Shown here piece after piece: positions 53,536 to 60,228 of a stretch of 60,228 nt of DNA (its first letter is position 1; each line of letters opens with the position of its first letter). A program made the translations under genes and the position numbers. The notes below the pieces were generated by a model. That model searched no databases, was not told where the DNA came from, and worked only from the letters and a program-made list of their open reading frames with translations. Location of the stretch: contig NZ_NMPZ01000024.1 of NCBI RefSeq assembly GCF_002224675.1, positions 1 to 60,228 of the forward strand, written 5' to 3'. This stretch comes from Segatella copri. Lineage in GTDB: Bacteria > Bacteroidota > Bacteroidia > Bacteroidales > Bacteroidaceae.

Positions 53536-55170
53536 TTAGTTAATCTTTGGAGCAGTTGCATCAGCATTGTAGTCGGTCTCGTTCAAAGGAACGCCCCATG
53601 TCCACTTGTTGCCATCTTCTGGCTTGATGGTGATGGCAACAGACTGATGTGCATTACCACCATCAGCAAATGACTTGCGGACAACAGCCTTGTTCCAACG
53701 CTTGAAGTCACTCCACTCGAAGCCCTCACCCCAAAGCTCAAGACAACGATAGTCCTGAATCTCTGAAAGAAGCTCCTCGCCAGTCTTTGTGCAGGTATAT
53801 TCTGGGTTACGACCAGAAGTAGCATTCAGTTCAACCAATGCAGCCTGAGCTTCTGCTTCATGATGCAAGAAATAATTTGCCTCAGCCTCAATCAATACCA
53901 TCTCGCTAGAGCGGATGAATGGCACATAGCTGATACCTGGCTGGCCAGTTACAAAGAACTTCAAATTGGCATCCAAGTAATAGAAACCTGCCTGATAAGG
54001 TGCATTTAATCCTTTTACTGCATGGGCCTTTACGATGGAATCTGCCTGTGCATAGATATTATCATCCGCCATACCGAGAATGCCAAATGTATAGTAATAC
54101 TTAGACTCCTTAGAGAGGTCAAGGTCTGGGAACTTATCCTCTGTCAGGAAGTTCTGCTTACGGGCATCATTGTTTGGAATACGTGAAATCAACTCATGAC
54201 CGATAGTACCAGCACCTGTTGCATTACCATCAGCAGTTGCATAGTAGCCATTACAAGCATCCTGTGTACCAAAAGACCAATACCAGTTGTTTTCTGCATC
54301 ACCACCATAACTACCCATAATCCACTCAGATGTTGGCTCACAGAAACCAGCCTTATAATCAGCATTGCTCATCAATGGATAACCCTGCTTAGCAAGCTTA
54401 GCCTGATCAAGAGCAGTCTGGTAATCCTGGCGGAACAAAGCTGCACGTGCATAAACAGCATGAGCAACGTTTGCATTAGGAATCCAAACCTCAGAAGCAG
54501 GACGGTCGATGCCACTTTCGCCAAACAAGGTAATCGCTTCCTGGCAATCCTTGTAAATCTGATCTACGGTTTCTGCCAATGTTGCAAATGGAGCATCTCC
54601 TGTAGATTCATCAAGACGAAGAACCACGCCCTGTGAAGCACCATTGTTACTGTCCTGCCAACGATAGCAGTAGTAGTGAATCAACTTCTCGTAGCTGTAA
54701 GCACGGAAAGCCAAGGCAGAAGCCTTGATAAACTTCTTGTCAGAGTCGCTTCCAGCTGCTGCATCAATATGAGCAATGATAGTGTTAGCCTGACCAATGA
54801 GCTGGTAATAATAATACCAAGCATATCCATCATAGATTGTGCTTGTTCTATTATGGAATGTCTGATTATGGATTGGTGCCCAACCAGAAGCATAGTAGTT
54901 GTAGTTGTAATTCTGGCTAGGCAAGTTCTCATAGAGACGCATGATGGCATTCTCGCCAGCAAAACCCTGAGAAAAGGCATAATGCTGAGTAGTCTGGCAA
55001 CGAGCGATACCATTCAATGCCTTATAAGCCATATCTGTTGTAGCAACAGCTGCCTCGGAACCAACAGAATCCGTTGGCTTTGTATCTAGATAATCGCTGC
55101 CACAAGATGTCAGCAAGGTTGCGGAAGCCAAAAGGGCGCAACCGAATATCTTATTTATATAATTTTTCAT
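53536..55170 (-). CDS. SusD/RagB family outer-membrane lipoprotein
   Basis: A 544-residue lipoprotein (lipobox LLTSC, Cys23). The N-terminal SDYLDTKPTDSVGSEAAVAT and the helical repeats (YDGYAWYYYYQLIGQANTII, FRAYSYEKLIHYYCYRW) mark SusD proteins, the C-terminal part carries FIRSSEMVLIEAEANYF and LWGEGFEWSDFKRW. It binds glycan at the cell surface as the lid of the SusC transporter. It follows susC by 28 bp. The product's target sugar is not evident. Confidence 0.95.
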   Translation of the reverse strand: MKNYINKIFGCALLASATLLTSCGSDYLDTKPTDSVGSEAAVATTDMAYKALNGIARCQTTQHYAFSQGFAGENAIMRLYENLPSQNYNYNYYASGWAPIHNQTFHNRTSTIYDGYAWYYYYQLIGQANTIIAHIDAAAGSDSDKKFIKASALAFRAYSYEKLIHYYCYRWQDSNNGASQGVVLRLDESTGDAPFATLAETVDQIYKDCQEAITLFGESGIDRPASEVWIPNANVAHAVYARAALFRQDYQTALDQAKLAKQGYPLMSNADYKAGFCEPTSEWIMGSYGGDAENNWYWSFGTQDACNGYYATADGNATGAGTIGHELISRIPNNDARKQNFLTEDKFPDLDLSKESKYYYTFGILGMADDNIYAQADSIVKAHAVKGLNAPYQAGFYYLDANLKFFVTGQPGISYVPFIRSSEMVLIEAEANYFLHHEAEAQAALVELNATSGRNPEYTCTKTGEELLSEIQDYRCLELWGEGFEWSDFKRWNKAVVRKSFADGGNAHQSVAITIKPEDGNKWTWGVPLNETDYNADATAPKIN

Positions 55171-55198
55171 CTTTATATTCTGTTTATATTGTTATCTC

Positions 55199-58100
55199 TT
55201 AGAATGTCACAGACAAACCGAAGTTAAATACACGGGCACTTACGTAGGTATCACCAGAGGCACCATTGAAGCTGTACTGAGGGTTCATACCTTTGCGAGC
55301 TGTAAGAGTGAACAAGTTTTCTGCACCTGCCTTCACGGTCAAGCCCTGGATGCCCAAACTCTGAATCCATGTCTTTGGCAAGTTGTAGCTGAGGTTGATG
55401 TTCTTGAAGATGAGATAATCTGCACTAGTCAACCAACGATCACTTGTATCATTGTTGTATGTACTCAAGTTGAAGTCGATGATAGGAGTACCATTAGGGT
55501 CGATACGATTTGGAGAGGTCTCTGTCATACCAGCAGGTACACCATTCCAAGACTTCAAGATATCCTTGTGGTTTGCAGAAGCTGAAGAAGCAGAAGCTGT
55601 GCTCATCAAGCTCTTGTAAGTAGCATCATAAATCTTACCACCCAAGCTATAGGTGAACAATACTCCGAGGCTCAAGTCCTTCCAACGGAGGTTTGTACCG
55701 AATGAACCATAAACAGATGGGAGTGCTGTGCCAGCCCACTTACGCTCAGCATTGGCTGTCTCTGTGGTGTAGTTCTTGCCGTTGATAGTAACAAGAGTAC
55801 CGGCTTTCTCTGCAGCCTCAACGTTCTCGTCTGCAATATCATACAAAGAATTACCTGTCATCTGGTCAACACCTGCGAAGTGATAAGTGAAGAACTCGTA
55901 TGCAGAATGTCCCTCAGAATACTTCTGTACGCCATGGAGAATGTCCTTACCTCCAGGCAGCTTGATTACCTTGTTCTTCAAGGTAGTAGCATCTGCAGAA
56001 ACTGTCCAGTTCCAATCCTTGTTCTTGATAATCTCACCACTCAAGGCGATTTCAAAACCACGGTTTGAAATAGTACCAATATTCTGATACTGTGACATAT
56101 TAGACATGTCCTCATTATGAGGGTATGAACCTGCTGAATATGGCAAACGAACCTCGAAGAGAAGATCCTTAGAACGCTTGTCAAAGTAACCGATGCTGAA
56201 GTTCAAACGGTCGAACAATCTGCCCTCGATGCCAAAGTCAACAGTCTGTGTAGTTTCCCACTTGATGTTTGGAGCTGCCAAAGTCTGCTTAATCAAAGCT
56301 GTGTTACCACCATTCTTGGCAATCTCATAAAGTGCCTGATAACCATAGAGGCTCACACCAGCATCGTTACCAACCTCACCGTATGAAGCACGAACACGCA
56401 AGTCATTTAACCAATCAACATCCTTCAAGAAGTTCTCTTTCTTTGCATTCCAGTTCAAGCCGAAAGAGAAGAAGTTACCCCAACGAGCATCTTTGGCGAA
56501 GCGAGAAGAACCGTCACGTCGATATGAGAAATCTGCGAAATACTTCTCGTCATAGTTATAACGGATGCGCCCCAAGTAAGACTCTGTTTTGTATTCGTCA
56601 TCAAAGCCTTTTAGGTAAGAGTTGGTCAAGAAGTTACCTAATGTAAAGTTGTCATCAACAGCCATATTGGTATTCATACCGTGATTAATTTTTCTCTGCC
56701 AGCTATAGTTCTCATGACCAGCGAGCACATCTACGCTATTCTTGCCATAAGAATGGTTCCAAGTCAACAACTCTTGTGCAGTATAAGTAGCATATTGATA
56801 GTCGTAGAAAATCAAACGACCATTGTTGGCAGCACCATCACCGATGTTAGGGTTGTTGTAGTTCAAACGGTTGGATGTGGTATTGTTTCCATTACCCTTA
56901 ACCATCACAGAGAAGTCGTATGGCAAATTAATCTTGGCATACACCTGTGCGTCGATAACAGCACGACGAGTCTTGTCCTTGTCGGCAGTCATCTCGTATG
57001 CGATGTTACGGTTGGAAAGATACTCTGAAGTTGTATCAAACTGCTTCTCGCCATTCTCATCCAAAGCATAGCTACCATCTGCATTATGCATATACATAGG
57101 ATAGATAGGTGCCATGTAACGACAAGTACTGAATGGGTTAGCGTACAATGAGCCTGCATCTTCCGCAGCATCATTGTATTGACGATTGGATACGTTGGCA
57201 CTCAAATTGAGACCACCCTCAAACCACTTACTAGGATTGAACTTGGAATTGATACGACCCGTGAAACGCTCGAAAGACGAGTTCTTGGTATAACCCTTCT
57301 CATTCAAGTAACCAGCAGATGCATATACATTGAATTTCTCACCGCTTACGGCACCAGACACATTGTATTCTTGGCGATGACCTGTACGCTCTACGCCATC
57401 CTCCCAATCGAGGTCGTCATAACCTGCGAGACGAGAAGCAATGAGTTTACCATTGGCATCAAACAAAGCGTCATTGGCAGCATTATAGATATTTCTCTTG
57501 GCGTAGTCACTAATCAAATGAGTTGTAGCATATTGAGCAGCTGCGGCTGCATCTAATCCCATAGAACCAGACATGGCATAGTTCTTCATGGCTGTCCAAG
57601 AAGCCTCCATCCACTGGTCGGCGTTCAAACGCTCATACTCTGCAATACCACGAGTATATACACCATTGTTGATCTGGAGATTGATAGTAGGCTTGATACC
57701 ATACTTTGCACGCTTGGTAGTAATCAGGATGACACCATTGGCAGCACGGTTACCGTAAAGGGCAGCAGAAGCAGCGTCCTTCAATACAGACATGCTCTCG
57801 ATATCATTAGGGTTCAACTCGGAGATGTTTCCATCGAATGCCGTACCATCAACGACATAAAGTGGCTGGTCTGCATCCTTTACTAACGTTCCGACACCAC
57901 GGATATGGATTTTAGGAGCCTTGCCCGGCTCACCATATGAGTTGTTCACCTGTACACCAGGAGCAGCACCTTCGAGCGCACCTGTTACTGAAGTAGAGAT
58001 ACGGTTCTCGATTTCCTTAGAATCAACAGCAGTTACAGAACCAGTAATAGACTGGCGCTTAGCTGTACCGTATGCCACAACAACGACATCATCCAGAGAA

Positions 58101-58390
58101 TGATTGTCAGCATCCAAAACAATCTTCATGTTAGAAGAAGCCTTGGCTGTCTTAGACTGCATACCGATGTATGTAATCTCCAACTTGGCTCCGGCAGGAG
58201 CGTTCAATGCGAAGTTACCGTCAATATCGGTAACTGTACCTGTGTTAGTGCCCGCAACCTTGATAGAAGCACCGATAACAGGGCTTCCGTCCTCAGAAGA
58301 GGTCACGTGACCAGAGATTTGACTTTGTGCAAAAGCCATGCTCGTACTGAGAGCAAGACCTGCAACTACTGTCATGAGTCTTTTTTCCAT
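55199..58390 (-). CDS. SusC/RagA family TonB-linked outer-membrane protein
   Basis: A 1063-residue transporter. The start at 58390 gives a clean signal peptide (MEKRLMTVVAGLALSTSMAF). Then a carboxypeptidase-like domain (ISGHVTSSEDGSPVIGASIK), the TonB-box region DDVVVVAYGTAKRQSITGSV, a plug (IHIRGVGTLVKDADQPLYVV, DPNDIES-like NPNDIESMSVLKDAASAALY) and the 22-strand barrel ending VSARVFNFGLSVTF. It imports oligosaccharide or peptide with the SusD partner. No glycoside hydrolase, hybrid regulator or sigma/anti-sigma pair accompanies it within the window. Confidence 0.96.
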   Translation of the reverse strand: MEKRLMTVVAGLALSTSMAFAQSQISGHVTSSEDGSPVIGASIKVAGTNTGTVTDIDGNFALNAPAGAKLEITYIGMQSKTAKASSNMKIVLDADNHSLDDVVVVAYGTAKRQSITGSVTAVDSKEIENRISTSVTGALEGAAPGVQVNNSYGEPGKAPKIHIRGVGTLVKDADQPLYVVDGTAFDGNISELNPNDIESMSVLKDAASAALYGNRAANGVILITTKRAKYGIKPTINLQINNGVYTRGIAEYERLNADQWMEASWTAMKNYAMSGSMGLDAAAAAQYATTHLISDYAKRNIYNAANDALFDANGKLIASRLAGYDDLDWEDGVERTGHRQEYNVSGAVSGEKFNVYASAGYLNEKGYTKNSSFERFTGRINSKFNPSKWFEGGLNLSANVSNRQYNDAAEDAGSLYANPFSTCRYMAPIYPMYMHNADGSYALDENGEKQFDTTSEYLSNRNIAYEMTADKDKTRRAVIDAQVYAKINLPYDFSVMVKGNGNNTTSNRLNYNNPNIGDGAANNGRLIFYDYQYATYTAQELLTWNHSYGKNSVDVLAGHENYSWQRKINHGMNTNMAVDDNFTLGNFLTNSYLKGFDDEYKTESYLGRIRYNYDEKYFADFSYRRDGSSRFAKDARWGNFFSFGLNWNAKKENFLKDVDWLNDLRVRASYGEVGNDAGVSLYGYQALYEIAKNGGNTALIKQTLAAPNIKWETTQTVDFGIEGRLFDRLNFSIGYFDKRSKDLLFEVRLPYSAGSYPHNEDMSNMSQYQNIGTISNRGFEIALSGEIIKNKDWNWTVSADATTLKNKVIKLPGGKDILHGVQKYSEGHSAYEFFTYHFAGVDQMTGNSLYDIADENVEAAEKAGTLVTINGKNYTTETANAERKWAGTALPSVYGSFGTNLRWKDLSLGVLFTYSLGGKIYDATYKSLMSTASASSASANHKDILKSWNGVPAGMTETSPNRIDPNGTPIIDFNLSTYNNDTSDRWLTSADYLIFKNINLSYNLPKTWIQSLGIQGLTVKAGAENLFTLTARKGMNPQYSFNGASGDTYVSARVFNFGLSVTF

Positions 58391-58636
58391 AAATCTCTCT
58401 CGTTTTAAATAAATGAATATATAATGTTTATAATTTCTTTCTCTCAACTTTTTCTTATATGATTACTCACAAGGAGTTATCGTCATCTTTTTGCCCCCTC
58501 CTCTTGCCCCGAGGTGGAGAATTATGGGAAAAACGGCGATTTTTCACAATAAAGCTATTGGAATTAACAGGATGTATCATACCTTTGGGTATATTTTCGT
58601 AAAATCTTTATTTTTAATCATTTAAACATTTAAGTT
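58391..58636. other. Divergent region between susC and the recombinase
   Basis: About 250 bp. A plus-strand promoter for the recombinase is visible (58558-58587). I found no clear susC promoter and no inverted repeats long enough to mark an invertible segment. Confidence 0.5.
58558..58587 (+). promoter_or_regulatory. Promoter of the tyrosine recombinase gene
   Basis: TTG (58558-58560), 19 bp, TACCTTTG (58580-58587), 49 bp before the ATG. Confidence 0.7.
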
Positions 58637-59647
58637 ATGGCATATTTCAAGTTAGAATTCGGTTTCGGAAGAAGTAAGAGTGAGGGTAAGATTTCTGATT
58701 CTGCGAATCAGGCAGATGAGCAGGCTGTGTTGGAGATTCGTGGATGGGACTTCGTGAAAGGTGAAGTGGAGAGGGCAAAACAGGAAGGACGCTTTAAAGT
58801 TGCTGGTAATTACCTTACTGCTGCCCGTTCCTTTACAAAGTTCATTGGTACTGACAACTGGCTTTTTTCTGATATGACGGCAGAAAAGCTGGAAAGCTAT
58901 CAGCGATGGCTGCTGGGGCGCAATATCTGCCTGAACACATGTTCTGCTTATATGCGGGCATTGCGAGCTATGCATCATAGGGCTTTGCCGTCTCTCAATG
59001 CAACTCCATTCAGTAAAGTGTTTACGGGGAGGACCAAGACCGAGAAACGTTGCATCTCACAATCAGAAATTCTGCAGCTCAAAGCCTTGCCGCTACAGCC
59101 TGGAGGTTCTCTTTCCTTCGCTCGCGACATCTTCCTGTTTTCTTTTTATGCGATGGGAATGCCTTTTGTTGACATTGCCTATCTCAAGAAAAGCCAATTG
59201 CGAAACGGATGTATTTATTATGCCCGGCACAAGACGGGACAGCAGATACAGGTAGCATTATTGCCTGCGATGCTTGAAATCATCATGCGATATGAACAAA
59301 GAGATTCAGAATTTGTCTTTCCGATACTTTCAGACAAGGTGGAAGATTCTGTTTCCTCACCATCTGTTTCTGCCCAACAGCATCGTCAATATACAGCTCG
59401 ATTGCGCCAGTACAACTACAATCTGCATCAGTTGTCTAAGATGTTGGGGTTGGCTCAACCCTTATCCTCTTACGTGGTTCGTCATTCATGGGCAAGCATA
59501 GCTTATCTTCATCATCTGGACATCAGCCTGATAAGCAAGGCTTTGGGACATACAAAATCTTCAACTACCTTTATCTATATAAAAAGCCTTTTTGATTCCG
59601 ACCTGTTCGAAGCAAACCAGACTTTGATGGAAGATCTGGGGTTATAG
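58637..59647 (+). CDS. Tyrosine site-specific recombinase
   Basis: A 336-residue phage-integrase-fold protein. The N-terminal SAM-like DNA-binding part (TAARSFTKFIGTDNWLFSDM, ending near SLNATPFSKVFTGR) is followed by the catalytic domain: box-I region FSFYAMGMPFVDIAYLKKSQ, beta-hairpin Lys in YYARHKTGQQIQ, box II YVVRHSWASIA, LGHTKSSTTFIYI with His and the nucleophile Tyr. In relatives of this Bacteroidetes group the box-I stretch usually reads 'ARGM' as I recall; here it is AMGM, so the box-I Arg may be lost. It is divergent from susC and could act on surface-gene DNA; not shown. Confidence 0.88.
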   Translation: MAYFKLEFGFGRSKSEGKISDSANQADEQAVLEIRGWDFVKGEVERAKQEGRFKVAGNYLTAARSFTKFIGTDNWLFSDMTAEKLESYQRWLLGRNICLNTCSAYMRALRAMHHRALPSLNATPFSKVFTGRTKTEKRCISQSEILQLKALPLQPGGSLSFARDIFLFSFYAMGMPFVDIAYLKKSQLRNGCIYYARHKTGQQIQVALLPAMLEIIMRYEQRDSEFVFPILSDKVEDSVSSPSVSAQQHRQYTARLRQYNYNLHQLSKMLGLAQPLSSYVVRHSWASIAYLHHLDISLISKALGHTKSSTTFIYIKSLFDSDLFEANQTLMEDLGL

Positions 59648-59809
59648 TCCTGTCGGAAAACTTCACCGATTATTGAAACTGGCTTCGTTTGCCGTTGAAG
59701 CAGGTTTCTGTTTCAAATCGGAAAGAATGGTACTTACGAAGTGTCGGAACGTCTCTGAGAGGTAGCCATAATAGTCCTGGCGGGTTACAAGTAGCCTCCT
59801 TTCGTTTAT

Positions 59810-59868
59810 TGCCTGGTTACGGCACAATATTGCCCTCTACCAGGGCAACTTTGTGCCATTGCCAGGCA
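59810..59868. repeat. Three-tier hairpin (7+7+7 bp)
   Basis: TGCCTGG (59810-59816) pairs with CCAGGCA (59862-59868); GGCACAA (59821-59827) with TTGTGCC (59851-59857); TTGCCCT (59830-59836) with AGGGCAA (59842-59848). Internal loops are symmetrical (4x4, 2x2) and the end loop is CTACC. All 21 pairs are Watson-Crick. Confidence 0.85.
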
Positions 59869-60032
59869 CAAAACGATACGTCGGGAGGAAGAATTCTTCA
59901 GAGCTGCCATCTGTGATTTGGAATATGGTTTGCTTCCAGAGCCCGTTTTGCGTGTGAAAAGACTACTCTCTATTTTACTCTTCACTCTTCACCAAACCGC
60001 CTGAAACCCCGATAAACACAGAGCTTCCGAGC

Positions 60033-60100
60033 GGTGAAGAGTGGCTGGGCACTCTTCACCACTCTTCACCACTCTTCACCACTCTTCACCACTCTTCACG
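60033..60100. repeat. 10-bp tandem repeat with one inverted copy
   Basis: Five head-to-tail copies of ACTCTTCACC (60051-60100, last base of the final copy differs). An inverted copy, GGTGAAGAGTG (60033-60043), can pair with the first. Related ACTCTTCAC units occur at 59980-59996. Confidence 0.9.
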
Positions 60101-60139
60101 TAAGCGGCTCCGCGTTTATACCTTGCATAATTCAAAAAA

Positions 60140-60180
60140 AGCAGTAACAGCTGATTAAACAAATGCTGTTACTGCTTTTT
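60140..60180 (-). terminator. Terminator hairpin overlapping the last gene's stop
   Basis: AGCAGTAACAG and CTGTTACTGCT form an 11-bp stem flanked by A and T runs (AAAAAA, TTTTT), usable in both directions. Confidence 0.8.
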
Positions 60181-60228
60181 CCATCGGTCAGGAAGTAAGT
60201 CTCTATATTTCTCCAGTGTGGTATTCGG
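60169..60228 (-). CDS. C-terminal end of an unknown protein (partial)
   Basis: The minus-strand frame entering from the right edge reads 19 residues (PNTTLEKYRDLLPDRWKKQ) to a TAA at 60171-60169, which lies in the stem of a terminator. The composition and the correctly placed terminator make it a plausible gene end. I do not recognise the family. Confidence 0.45.
   Translation of the reverse strand, partial: PNTTLEKYRDLLPDRWKKQ

Larger units (their letters stand above)
59648..60168. other. Intergenic region with hairpin and tandem repeat
   Basis: About 520 bp with no credible gene. It holds the three-tier hairpin at 59810-59868, the 10-bp tandem repeat at 60033-60100, and the terminator hairpin that overlaps the next gene. 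A 75-codon frame (59689-59916) runs through the hairpin and has no family resemblance. Confidence 0.6.

Noticed and set aside
60033..60100. CRISPR-like array
   Set aside because: Units are 10 bp and directly adjacent, with no spacers.

Overview
The window looks like chromosome of a gut Bacteroidales bacterium, most likely Prevotella/Segatella (copri-like). Evidence: promoters of the Bacteroidales type (TTTG, about 19-21 bp, TAnnTTTG), a SusC/SusD pair, DUF3408 and DUF4369-type proteins, an NADH-free core set (topA, pnp, rimP-nusA-infB, sufBCDS) typical of the group, and lipoproteins with short Bacteroidetes-style lipoboxes. Genus and species are inference.

Layout. 1-1250 is a remnant of an integrative/conjugative element (helix-turn-helix protein cut by the window edge, DUF3408 protein, strong palindromes). 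1473-6513 is a visibly AT-rich island holding a double-glycine-leader peptide precursor, an outer-membrane beta-barrel receptor-like protein, a C39-peptidase ABC exporter broken by two frameshifts, and a short HlyD-like protein, closed by a strong terminator. This is the most unusual locus: a peptide (bacteriocin/RiPP-like) secretion cassette in apparent decay. 6514-7440 is intergenic repeats plus a lyase-tail remnant. 7520-12330 is a type III restriction-modification operon with a small DUF2442-like gene in front. 12876-14447 is an AAA-ATPase/PD-(D/E)XK protein. Together 1-14.5 kb is accessory DNA.

From 14.7 kb the window is core genome: ECF sigma factor and its overlapping membrane partner, argB, speA, aroK, topA (minus strand), a NUDIX hydrolase, a sialate O-acetylesterase, a thioredoxin-fold lipoprotein without its CXXC, then pnp, two tandem tRNA-Asn genes, an S41 protease, rimP-nusA-infB (translation/transcription operon), sufB-sufC-sufD-sufS (Fe-S assembly), rnhB, two tandem tRNA-Leu(CAA) genes, manC, HIT protein, greA, and a Dna2-like helicase-nuclease.

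46.9-50.8 kb is a purine-salvage neighbourhood: guanine deaminase-like enzyme (guanine to xanthine), NCS2 xanthine/uracil permease, xpt (xanthine to XMP), with a divergent alpha/beta-hydrolase-HAD nucleotidase fusion and a large nested inverted repeat between. 50.9-53.4 kb has an SGNH hydrolase and an FHS-family sugar transporter. 53.5-58.4 kb is a susC-susD operon with no glycoside hydrolase in view, divergent from a tyrosine recombinase (58.6-59.6 kb) whose box-I arginine position reads methionine. The last 0.5 kb has a very regular three-tier hairpin, a 10-bp tandem repeat and the tail of another gene.
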